DNA of 64,000 nucleotides, taken from the NCBI GenBank assembly GCA_040754295.1, contig JBFMCQ010000008.1, positions 1 through 64,000 on the forward strand, written 5' to 3'. This document shows, piece by piece, positions 51,032 to 59,221 of the stretch (positions within the stretch are counted from its first letter, which is position 1; the number at the start of each line of letters is the position of its first letter). A model generated the notes under the pieces. The model did not search any database, was not told the DNA's origin, and saw nothing but the letters and a program-made list of their open reading frames with translations. A program made the position numbers and the translations under genes. Origin of the DNA: Solimonas sp040754295. GTDB lineage: Bacteria; Pseudomonadota; Gammaproteobacteria; Nevskiales; Nevskiaceae.

Positions 51032-53584
51032 TCATAGGCGAGGATCCACGGCCTCACTCTCCATCGCCAACGCGCCAAACACACATTCGTGCACCCGCCG
51101 CAACGGCTCGCGGCGCACAAACCGCTCCAGCCCTTCAACGCCGAAGGCGAACTCCCGCAACGCGAGGCTGCGCTTGGCCGCCACGCTGCGCTCACGCAGG
51201 CGTTCCAGCGCTTCCGGCTTGTTGTACTCCGGCCCGTAGATGATGCGCAGGTATTCGGGGCCGCGGGACTTGATGGCGGGCTGTAGGAGGCCGCGGCCGC
51301 CGAACGCGACGAAGTCGAGCGGCTTGACGACGATGCCCTCACCGCCACCGGCAGTGAGCGCTTCCCACCATTCGATCAGGCTCCGAGTGGCGTCTTGGTC
51401 TGCCAAGTCAACGACGCGCATCGGTGTCGCGACGAGGAAATCCGGGTCGGCGCGGCTCAGCTCGGCCAGCGTTTCCATGTGCCAGACGTGGGTCTTGTCC
51501 ACGTGAACGCTGCCCTCGGTGGCGAGGAGGTGAAAGGGTGCAAGCTTCATGTCCTCCACGCGGCTGACCGGCCAGCAGTAGCGACGATACGCATCCACAT
51601 AGCGCGAGGTGAGAGTGGCGCGCTGATCGAGCGACGCGGCTACGTCGCCCAGGTCGAGCCCGCGCGCAAGCGCCTGCTCAATGGCCATGCGCGCCGCGTT
51701 GATCCCAGCGGTTGCCGCCGTGCCGGTGGGTGCGTATTGGCTGCGTAGCAGGTCTTTGGCTTTCACCGACCACGGCATGATCTCGCAGTCGAAGCAGAAC
51801 CAGCGGGTATCGAAACGCTCCCAGAAGCCGGCCCGATCGAGCGCCGCACCGAGCCGGTCGAGCACCGCTTGCTCGAATGTCGTCTCGCTGAAGAACCGCC
51901 GGCCCGTGCGGGTGTAGACGATGCCCCGCCCTTCTCCTTCGACTCCGAAGCGCTGGCTTGCAGCGTGCTCGTCGCTACAGATCACGATCACCGCGCGTGA
52001 GCCCATGTGCTTTTCCTCGCAGACGACGGTGCTCACACCGTTCTTGCGGTAATAGTCGAGCGCCTCTTCCGGGTGCTCGAGCAGCTCGGGCCTGCGACTC
52101 GTTTCGCTCGGCGACATCGTCGGCGGCAGGTAGATGAGCCACTTGGGATTGGCGGCGAAGCGGCTCATGACCTCCAGGGCCGCAACCGCGTTCTCCTCCC
52201 GGATGGTGATGCTGCGGTAGAGCCGCGTGTCGATCAGGCGCTTGCCGCTGACATCTTCGAGATCCAGCAGATCGTCGTGCTGCTGCTGCGCGCTCAGCGT
52301 GGAATCGACCGCTGCGCGCAGCGGCTTGATCGGCTCGTAGTAAGTTCGCTTTGCCGGCACGGAGACCAGCTCGCGCTCCGGGTACCGCAGCGCCGTGAGC
52401 TTGCCGCCGAACACGCAGCCGGTATCGAGGCAGATGGTGTTGTTCAGCCATTCCGGCTCGGGCACGGGGGTATGTCCGTAGACAACCGTCGCCTTGCCGC
52501 GGTAGTCCGCTGCCCAGTTGTGTCGCACCGGGAGTCCATACTCGTCGGTCTCGCCGGTGGTTTCCCCGTACATCGCGAACTGCCGCACCGCGGCGGAGCC
52601 TCGGCCGTGCATCTCTTCGCGCAGACCGGCGTGCGCGACGACGAGCCTGCCGTCATCGAACACGCAGTGGCTCACGAGCCCGTCGAGGAACTTCGCGGCA
52701 GACTGACCGAGCTCTTCGGGCTGCTGGCCGAATTGCTCAAGCGACTCGGCAAGGCCGTGCGTGCGCTTGACATCACGTCCGCGTAGGGCACGCGAGAGCT
52801 TCACATCGTGGTTGCCGGCGACGCAGAACGCGGCACCTGCCGTGACCGCATCGGATACCAGGCGGACAACAGCCGGCGTGTCGGGGCCGCGATCGACGAG
52901 GTCGCCGACGAAGACGAGCTTGCGTCCGTCCGGATGATCGGCGGAGAAACGGCCTTCGCGTTCAGTGAGCCGGTAGCCGAGCAGGCCAATCAGCTGCACC
53001 AGTTCATCGAAACAGCCGTGGACGTCGCCGATGATGTCGAACGGCCCCCTTTCCGGCTTCTTGTTGTTCCAGAGCGGCTCGCGCCGGATGCTCAGCCCGG
53101 CGAGCTCCTCGACGGAGCGGAAAACATGGACGTGGCGGAAACCCTCGCGATCGAGGCTGCGCATCGAGCGGTGCAGCTGGCTCCGCTGGTTGCGGATCAC
53201 GTGATCACCGAAGGCTCGGTCTGCGCGGCTGGCATTGCGATCGCGGCACAAGCGCTCCGGCATGTCGAGCACGAGCGCCACGGGCAGGCAGTGATATTCG
53301 CGCGCGAGCGCGATGAGCGGCGTGCGCGCCTCGGGCTGGACGTTGGTGGCGTCGATGACGGTCAGCTTGCCCGCCTTGAGGCGCTTGGCGGCGATGAAGT
53401 GCAGGACGTCGAAAGCGTCATTGGTCGCGGCTTGATCGCTCTCGTCGTCCGATACGAGGCCGCGGCAGTGATCCGAAGACAGGATTTCGGTCGGTTTGAA
53501 GTGTGCCCGCGCAAGCGTCGACTTGCCGGAGCCGGAAGGGCCGATCAGCACGACCAGCGCAAGCTCGGGAATTCTGATCTCCAT
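51032..53584 (-). CDS. pnkp: Polynucleotide kinase-phosphatase-ligase Pnkp (RNA repair)
   Basis: Bacterial Pnkp heals and seals broken RNA. The 850-residue protein has three modules: a 5'-OH kinase with P-loop G15-PSGSGKST (15-23), a calcineurin-like 2',3'-phosphatase with 'GDVHG' (186-190), 'VGDLVDRGPDT' (226-236) and 'GNHD' (257-260), and an adenylyltransferase with the nucleophile K525 in 'EEKHMGSR'. Clostridium Pnkp has the same order and about 870 residues. The ATG at 53584 follows the Hen1 stop by 2 bp, so both are made together; the known Pnkp/Hen1 heterotetramer needs both for ligation. Confidence 0.95.
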   Translation of the reverse strand: MEIRIPELALVVLIGPSGSGKSTLARAHFKPTEILSSDHCRGLVSDDESDQAATNDAFDVLHFIAAKRLKAGKLTVIDATNVQPEARTPLIALAREYHCLPVALVLDMPERLCRDRNASRADRAFGDHVIRNQRSQLHRSMRSLDREGFRHVHVFRSVEELAGLSIRREPLWNNKKPERGPFDIIGDVHGCFDELVQLIGLLGYRLTEREGRFSADHPDGRKLVFVGDLVDRGPDTPAVVRLVSDAVTAGAAFCVAGNHDVKLSRALRGRDVKRTHGLAESLEQFGQQPEELGQSAAKFLDGLVSHCVFDDGRLVVAHAGLREEMHGRGSAAVRQFAMYGETTGETDEYGLPVRHNWAADYRGKATVVYGHTPVPEPEWLNNTICLDTGCVFGGKLTALRYPERELVSVPAKRTYYEPIKPLRAAVDSTLSAQQQHDDLLDLEDVSGKRLIDTRLYRSITIREENAVAALEVMSRFAANPKWLIYLPPTMSPSETSRRPELLEHPEEALDYYRKNGVSTVVCEEKHMGSRAVIVICSDEHAASQRFGVEGEGRGIVYTRTGRRFFSETTFEQAVLDRLGAALDRAGFWERFDTRWFCFDCEIMPWSVKAKDLLRSQYAPTGTAATAGINAARMAIEQALARGLDLGDVAASLDQRATLTSRYVDAYRRYCWPVSRVEDMKLAPFHLLATEGSVHVDKTHVWHMETLAELSRADPDFLVATPMRVVDLADQDATRSLIEWWEALTAGGGEGIVVKPLDFVAFGGRGLLQPAIKSRGPEYLRIIYGPEYNKPEALERLRERSVAAKRSLALREFAFGVEGLERFVRREPLRRVHECVFGALAMESEAVDPRL

Positions 53585-53586
53585 GA

Positions 53587-54996
53587 TCAGCGGGCCCCGA
53601 AGATTGCCATCTGTGTTGGCGGACCAAGAACCGGATCGGCCATGCCGACCGCCTCGAAGCGCACGTTGTAACCGAAGCGTTCTGCCGTCGCGTTTGCCCA
53701 GGTCTCGAACTCTGCACGCGACCATTCGAAACGGTGGTCGGGATGCCGAAACTGCCCCGCAGCCAGATTCTGGAACTTGCTGTTGTACTCGGCGTTCGGC
53801 GTCGTAACGATCACGGCGCCGGGACGCGCGTGCTCGAACAGCACGCGCTCGAAGGCTTTGAGGCGTGCAGCGTCGAGATGCTCGATCACCTCGATGACGG
53901 TGGCGATGTCGAAGCCTGAGAGCCGCCGGTCGCGGTACATCAGCGAGCCGTGGAGCAAGCTGATCCGGCTGCGCACCGCGGGTGCGAGCTGATCCAGATC
54001 GAGCCGTTGCGCGGCGATATCCAGAGCGCGCAAGGACACGTCCAGACCGACGATGCGCTCCAGCTGGCGGAGCTTGAGCAGCTCGCGCAGCAGTCTGCCT
54101 TCGCCGCAGCCGAGATCGAGGACCGACTTCGCACCCGACGAGCGCACGAGCTCAACGACCTGCTGCAGCCGCTGCTCGTTGAGGCTGATGCCGGCTTCCA
54201 GCGCTTCCTCGCGTCCGGCGACTTTGGGCGCAGCTACCTGCGCTGCCTCGTCGCCCTCCTCTGCCTGAGTCAGCCGCTCGATCGCGACCCGCGCGAGGCT
54301 TCTGCGGTACTTCAGATAGCGCCGGGCAATCTGGTCGCGGGCGGGATGTTGCGGCAGCCAGTCACCGCCACGGCGGATGAGCTTGTCCACTTCGTCATCG
54401 CCAACCCAGTAGTGCTTTTCGTCGTCGAGCACGGGAATCAGCACGTAGAGATGCTCCAGCAGCGTCTGCAGCCGCTGCTGGCCGCGAATCCTCAGCCGGT
54501 AATAGCGGCTGGGTCCCCACTCGGGGAACTGCACATCCAAAGGCAGGCGCTCGGTGTGGATGTCATACCCCAGTGGCTCGAACAGCGAACGGATCAGCGC
54601 CTCTCCACCACGGCTGGGCAGCACAGGGATTGCCGCTTCGACCGGGATCGGTGTAGCTGCCAGCCCCGGCCGGTCCTTGCAGCGCCCGGCCATCGCCGTG
54701 CCGAACACCTCCGCGAGCGCGACACTGAGGAAGGACGAAGCCACGTAGGGTCGATCGTTGACGTACTGCGCCAGCTGCCCGCCGTCACCCGACGGGCCGG
54801 AGCGATTGCGCACCAGGGATATGGGATCGATGTCCAGCAGCAGACAGGCGGTGCAGCGCGTCGCTTCGGCCTCCGGATAGAACACCGACGCCTGCCCGAA
54901 ACGCAGCTCAAACCGATGGACGCGCGAAGGATGCTTGTGCAGCAGATAGCCGAGATCGGTGGCGGGTTCTGCCGTCGTCGAGATCGTCAGGAGCAT
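53587..54996 (-). CDS. hen1: 3'-terminal RNA ribose 2'-O-methyltransferase Hen1
   Basis: Bacterial Hen1 methylates the 2'-OH of the RNA 3' end at a break before Pnkp seals it, which makes the repaired RNA resistant to cutting again. The 469-residue protein has the N-terminal Pnkp-activating region (about 1-245), then the SAM motif 'DLGCGEG' (294-300), 'IGLDVS'-like motif II, and the metal-binding 'EVIEHLD' (369-375) with further H422 in 'HPDHRFEWSR'. The ATG at 54996 is preceded by 'GGAG'-poor sequence; an ATG 18 codons upstream is less likely. It follows the DUF2779 gene by 93 bp. Confidence 0.95.
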   Translation of the reverse strand: MLLTISTTAEPATDLGYLLHKHPSRVHRFELRFGQASVFYPEAEATRCTACLLLDIDPISLVRNRSGPSGDGGQLAQYVNDRPYVASSFLSVALAEVFGTAMAGRCKDRPGLAATPIPVEAAIPVLPSRGGEALIRSLFEPLGYDIHTERLPLDVQFPEWGPSRYYRLRIRGQQRLQTLLEHLYVLIPVLDDEKHYWVGDDEVDKLIRRGGDWLPQHPARDQIARRYLKYRRSLARVAIERLTQAEEGDEAAQVAAPKVAGREEALEAGISLNEQRLQQVVELVRSSGAKSVLDLGCGEGRLLRELLKLRQLERIVGLDVSLRALDIAAQRLDLDQLAPAVRSRISLLHGSLMYRDRRLSGFDIATVIEVIEHLDAARLKAFERVLFEHARPGAVIVTTPNAEYNSKFQNLAAGQFRHPDHRFEWSRAEFETWANATAERFGYNVRFEAVGMADPVLGPPTQMAIFGAR

Positions 54997-55089
54997 GAAG
55001 TCATTATGGCCTTTAGACGCGACAGCCGATTTCGGCTGCGGAGCGTTCAATCCGCTGCAACACCGTCGCCTGCCGGAAGCTGATGATCA

Positions 55090-56556
55090 TCAGCGCGCGC
55101 GCCGCTGCAGGAACTGCGCGAGCCGGACCATCGCCAGCGAGTCCTGACCACAGTAGCGCAGCAGCGCGCTGCGCAGCTCTGCGCGCCTTGCTGGCGTTGT
55201 TGCCGGATCGGTGGCCTCTTCGAATGCGCGCTGGGCGCCGCCGCCGTCCTGAACTTCTCCGAGATTCTCATACGACAGGTCCGGAGCGACGGTGGGCAAC
55301 ACGGCCTTGATCGACCACGAGCCCATCATGCCCGGGTGGTAGTACGCGACTTTGGTGATCGGAAGCAGGTCGACGAGCCGCTTGCGCAACGCTTCGAGGC
55401 GCGGGGCGAGATCGGGCAGAAGCATGGACATGTCCCTGAGGACGCGCGCCTCGAAGTCGCTGTAAACGAACACTGGTCCTTTGCGGCCCACGGCGGCGAG
55501 CAGCTGGGTCATCGCGGCACGGGCGGGGTCTGCGCCGGAGAGGTCGAGGAACTCCGCATGCTCCAGGCGGCGTCCTGCGCCGGTCTGGATGTGCAGCGAC
55601 CACTGAAACGGGATCTGCTGAAACGGCCGCGTGCCGGCCCAGACAGGAACGGCGGGATTGATCGTTTCGAAATCAAGGTAGAACCGCGGATACGGAAGTC
55701 CGGCAAGCGGTGCCGCGGCGCCGCGATCGAAGACCGCTTTACCCCGTACGGACGCGACCCGTATCCGCTCGTGAGCTTCGTTGCGCAGCTCGCCGTTCGG
55801 GATCTGGCGCAGGTCGGTGATCCCGCGTGCGGCAAAGTCTTCGATCCGCTTGCGGCTGATACGCGGAAGGATTCCGACGGGATAGCCGTCCGCAGCCTTG
55901 TTGCAGTGTGCGTGGAACGGGCACTCGAACGGCTCGGTGCACTGCGGGCCGGGCGCAATGTCGGGCTTGTCTGCGTTGAGTGTGCGCTTGGCGCCGGCGA
56001 TCCACTTCGGCGCCAGCTCCTGCAGTGGCTTGAGACGCGCGGCGATGTTCACCTGGGTCAGCAAGCCACGGTAGTCGCCGTCTCCGCGATAGACGAAGTG
56101 CTTGTTGATATGCGCCAAATACATCCTGCGCACCTTCAGGCCGGCGCGCTCGATCACATGGCGCTGGGTTGCGCAGTCCTCGAGGTGGTAGTCCTTGACC
56201 TCGCCGCTGGACTTGACCTCGGTAATCGCCGCACCGGCGGCGGTAAGGCGCAGCACATCCGCCATCACGTAGACCTTGTCGGCTACGAAGGCGGCTTCGA
56301 ACAGGGTTTGCGGCTTTCGCGCCGTGAGGTGCGCACGCGTCCGTCCGAGCGCGGCTTCATAGTCCGGCTGCCCCTGATCGAACAGGAGCTCGCCGGGCCC
56401 GTAGAGCTGGCGCGCCACTTCGCCGACGAGATGCCCACGCGTGAACGAGGCATCGGCTTCGTCGCTCGTCTCGGCAAGCTGCGGTTGGTAACGCTCCAGC
56501 CACAGCCGCTTCGGGCACTGGCGGTACGAGAGGATCTTGCTCTTGGACAGGTTCAT
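55090..56556 (-). CDS. DUF2779 nuclease: Cas4/RecB-like plus RNase H-like domains
   Basis: The 488-residue protein starts like Cas4: 'LSKSKILSYRQCPKRLWLERY' with C14, later C206, C212 and C218 ('CTEPFECPFHAHC'), a 4Fe-4S set, and the nuclease residues D100 and E113-V-K115. The C-terminal half is a DEDDh-like DUF2779 fold opening with 'YLDFETINPAVPVW' and 'FVYSDFEARVL'. It overlaps the WYL gene stop (ATGA). It is a likely DNA or RNA processing enzyme; proteins with this domain pair are known but their role is not. Confidence 0.82.
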   Translation of the reverse strand: MNLSKSKILSYRQCPKRLWLERYQPQLAETSDEADASFTRGHLVGEVARQLYGPGELLFDQGQPDYEAALGRTRAHLTARKPQTLFEAAFVADKVYVMADVLRLTAAGAAITEVKSSGEVKDYHLEDCATQRHVIERAGLKVRRMYLAHINKHFVYRGDGDYRGLLTQVNIAARLKPLQELAPKWIAGAKRTLNADKPDIAPGPQCTEPFECPFHAHCNKAADGYPVGILPRISRKRIEDFAARGITDLRQIPNGELRNEAHERIRVASVRGKAVFDRGAAAPLAGLPYPRFYLDFETINPAVPVWAGTRPFQQIPFQWSLHIQTGAGRRLEHAEFLDLSGADPARAAMTQLLAAVGRKGPVFVYSDFEARVLRDMSMLLPDLAPRLEALRKRLVDLLPITKVAYYHPGMMGSWSIKAVLPTVAPDLSYENLGEVQDGGGAQRAFEEATDPATTPARRAELRSALLRYCGQDSLAMVRLAQFLQRRAR

Positions 56557-57620
56557 GCGGCCGCTCCGCTCGTTGCGGGTGCGTACTGCGCGGCCATGGC
56601 TGCCGTGGTTCGGGCCAGCTCCCGGCGCAGCTTCAGCGGCTTGAGCACTTCGAGCTTGGCGCCGAAGCTCAGCAGCCACCAGCGCAGCTCGTCGGTGTCG
56701 GCGACCGTCGCGCTGACGAAGGCGCCTCCGTCGTCAGGGCCTTGGACGCGCTGATCCTTGCCGAGCGGTCGTTCCTCCAGATGCGCCGCGATTTCCGGAT
56801 CGACGCGCAGTTGCAGGTGCAGGCTTCCCGGGCTGACCGGATAACGGAATTCCTGCTCGACGTAGGTCGCGAAGTCGAAGCTCCTCAGTGTCCGGCTGCT
56901 CTCGGCCAGGCACTCTGCGTGGCGGAAGCGGTGCAGCGCGTAATGAACCGGATGCTCGTAACTCCAGGCGGCGGCGACGAGATAGACCACACCGTCGCGC
57001 AATACGAGGCCCTGCGGATGCAACAGCTGATTGCTCGGCGCCGCGGCGCCGCGGCCTTTGTACTCGACCTGCAGCTGCTTTCCTTCCAGCACGGCCCGGT
57101 ACACGGCGTCCTGTACCTCGGGGGAGACCTTCGGCGCATCGAGCGGCAGCCCCGGCGTGATCACGCGAATGCGCTGCAGCCAGCCGGCGAGCGGCTGCGT
57201 CAGCTCGCCCTGTAGGACGGACTCGGCGCGCAAGAAATAGGGCTTGACCAGATCCAGCGTCACTGCGGGCAGCAGCGGCACGAGATAGTCGCGCGCCATC
57301 AACAACGCCAGCGCACAGGCCGAACTCATTCCCGGCAGCTCGAAGAGCCGCTCATTGCGCGGATAGAACCAGCGATGGCTGCGTCCGTCCGCTTCATAGG
57401 TGTACATGAAGATCTCGCTGAGCTTGGCGAGATCGCGCTCGATCGTGCGCTTCCCGCCCTTGTAGCCGCGATCCTTCAGCCGATCGGCAATCTCCTGCGC
57501 GCTGAGCTTCTGCGGCTCGCGCGGGATCAGCTGGGCCATCGCCAGATAGCGCATCGCCGTGTCACGGAACCTGAACGACTGCTCGTCGGCGTCGCCACGC
57601 CTTGCTTTCTTTCGCATCAT
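56553..57620 (-). CDS. WYL-domain transcriptional regulator
   Basis: The 355-residue protein has an N-terminal helix-turn-helix ('LSAQEIADRLKDRGYKGGKRTIERDL', residues about 40-65), a WYL domain ('VYLVAAAWSYEHPVHYALHRFRHAE' in the region 215-240) and a WCX-type C-terminus. WYL regulators sense nucleic-acid-related ligands in many defence and DNA-damage loci. It overlaps the genes on both sides by 4 bp (ATGA), so it sits inside the operon and may control all of it. Confidence 0.88.
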   Translation of the reverse strand: MMRKKARRGDADEQSFRFRDTAMRYLAMAQLIPREPQKLSAQEIADRLKDRGYKGGKRTIERDLAKLSEIFMYTYEADGRSHRWFYPRNERLFELPGMSSACALALLMARDYLVPLLPAVTLDLVKPYFLRAESVLQGELTQPLAGWLQRIRVITPGLPLDAPKVSPEVQDAVYRAVLEGKQLQVEYKGRGAAAPSNQLLHPQGLVLRDGVVYLVAAAWSYEHPVHYALHRFRHAECLAESSRTLRSFDFATYVEQEFRYPVSPGSLHLQLRVDPEIAAHLEERPLGKDQRVQGPDDGGAFVSATVADTDELRWWLLSFGAKLEVLKPLKLRRELARTTAAMAAQYAPATSGAAA

Positions 57621-58168
57621 GGACCCCCTGTATTTGCCGGATGATCGTCAGTGTAGTCAGCTATGCGACATCTATTGTCATCTTGCCGGCCGGCGAGTGC
57701 GAAGCGCAAAGCGAGGGCGTCGTCGAGCGCGTTGTGTCGGTGTCGGTCCGGTGCCTCCCTGAAGTAGCGTTCGAACCGCTGCAGCGTCCCAGCGTTCGTC
57801 GCCAGCGGCGCCAGCACCCATCGCGCGTGGATGCCATGTATGCCCAAGGGATGCGCTCCGGTGAGCTCGTGCAGCAGATACTGGTCGCACTCGTCATCAA
57901 CGACGATCTCCAAGCTGTCGTCATTACCTTGGACGTGCTCGATCCATCGACGGAAAGCAGCGTCTACGGCCCTCTGCGTGCCGCGGGCGTCGGCGGGATG
58001 GGCATCGAGCACAGGCAGAACGCGCTCGCGCACGAAGGCTGTGCAGGCCTGATGCGGATAGTCCGTCAGCACGGCATAGAAGGTGTCGCCCCGCGAATCG
58101 ACCGCGGCAAACGAGATCAGGCGCGGGTCGGCGAGCGAGGTGAATTCGGTGTCAACAAACAGGAGCAT
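57617..58168 (-). CDS. DEDDh 3'-5' exoribonuclease, Rv2179c-like
   Basis: The 183-residue protein starts 'MLLFVDTEFTSLADPRLISFAAV', with D6 and E8 as first metal ligands, an acidic segment 'DDECDQYLL' (91-99), and 'HNALDDALAL' (145-154), which gives the terminal His and Asp. The order and size fit small DEDDh exoribonucleases such as mycobacterial Rv2179c. A GAAGG site lies before the ATG, inside the last 17 bp of the upstream gene. It overlaps the WYL start by 4 bp. RNA 3'-end trimming would fit the repair genes downstream. Confidence 0.85.
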   Translation of the reverse strand: MLLFVDTEFTSLADPRLISFAAVDSRGDTFYAVLTDYPHQACTAFVRERVLPVLDAHPADARGTQRAVDAAFRRWIEHVQGNDDSLEIVVDDECDQYLLHELTGAHPLGIHGIHARWVLAPLATNAGTLQRFERYFREAPDRHRHNALDDALALRFALAGRQDDNRCRIADYTDDHPANTGGP

Positions 58169-59099
58169 CAGCGACCTTCGAGCAGGTCAACGCATCCAGA
58201 TCGCGCTCCTGCGACCACAGCACGATCGCTCGGTGACTGCGGCCATCCAGCCAGGCATCGCCTTCGGGCCTGGGAAGGACGAAGCACTTCGCGTCCCAGT
58301 TGCCCGGAATCAGACCGGCGACCGCCAGATTGATCCGCTCGACAGTCTCCATCGTCAGCGCCGAATCCCCGAAGATCGTGACCAGGACTCCGCCGGTACG
58401 GCACTGGCGCTGGCCGCCGATCCGGCGACGCAGTGCGGCCGCGATCCCTGATTCATAACCCGTGACGACTCCGCCGGTCATTCCGCGGCGTCGAGTCAGC
58501 AGCGTCAGGATATCCATGAAGTCCACGCAAACCAGCCCGGGCGTCCACAGCGCTCCGACGATTCCCAGCATCGCCCCGCGAACCGCGAGTTGCCCCTGCC
58601 CGACATCGCCGAACACCGTGAAGCCATGTTCGAGCAGCGCCTGCGCGACTGAGGTCAGCGAGATTCCATCCCCGCGCTGCAGCAGCCACGCCAGGCGGAT
58701 CGGACGGACGTCGCGGGCGTTTTCGTCCGAGCCTCGCGAAGCACTGGGCGTGTGCAAAAAGCGTTGGAGGATGTCGACGCTGGAGGGCCGATCGCTCGAC
58801 ACCACCAGCATCGACACGTCGACCGAGGGGCCCTGCAGTAGGGCAACATCATCGAATGTCGCGAGCGGCCGCGTCAGGCGGTCGGCGACGGCACTATCGT
58901 GGTCATCAATGGCTGCAGACAGGCATTCAGCGGCGAGTCCACCGAACGCCGTCCATGAGATGGTGACGCGCCGCGCACTTTCCACCGAGTAAATATCCCG
59001 AAGCAGGCCCATCGCCGATTTCCTCACTAGGTCCTGCAGCATCATCCGGTGTCCGAACGACAGGTACTGTCGGGCGGCATCCGACGCACACGGATCCAT
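58152..59099 (-). CDS. FtsZ C-terminal-domain-like protein lacking a nucleotide-binding signature
   Basis: I find no family name for this 315-residue protein, but residues 173-275 read like the C-terminal half of FtsZ: 'AVRGAMLGIVGALWTPGLV', the T7-loop equivalent C191-V-D193-F-M-D196 (FtsZ: N-V-D-F-A-D), 'GVVTGYESGIAAALRR' and 'GGVLVTIFGDSALTMETVE'. Asp193 and Asp196 match the two catalytic T7 aspartates. The N-terminal 170 residues show no GGGTGTG motif. It is the first gene of the Pnkp/Hen1 operon and overlaps the exoribonuclease by 17 bp. Start choice among ATGs at 59099, 59042 and 59012 is uncertain. Resemblance is seen by eye. Function is unknown. Confidence 0.7.
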   Translation of the reverse strand: MDPCASDAARQYLSFGHRMMLQDLVRKSAMGLLRDIYSVESARRVTISWTAFGGLAAECLSAAIDDHDSAVADRLTRPLATFDDVALLQGPSVDVSMLVVSSDRPSSVDILQRFLHTPSASRGSDENARDVRPIRLAWLLQRGDGISLTSVAQALLEHGFTVFGDVGQGQLAVRGAMLGIVGALWTPGLVCVDFMDILTLLTRRRGMTGGVVTGYESGIAAALRRRIGGQRQCRTGGVLVTIFGDSALTMETVERINLAVAGLIPGNWDAKCFVLPRPEGDAWLDGRSHRAIVLWSQERDLDALTCSKVADAPVC

Positions 59100-59221
59100 A
59101 GGAAGTTCACCGGCGCAGCAAAACGGGACGTGCGGTTCAGGTCGCAGTGGACCCCGACTGAAACGACACCGTCTGTCGCGTCACGCCCACACGATGCGCT
59201 CCACCACCCTTGGAGCACATC

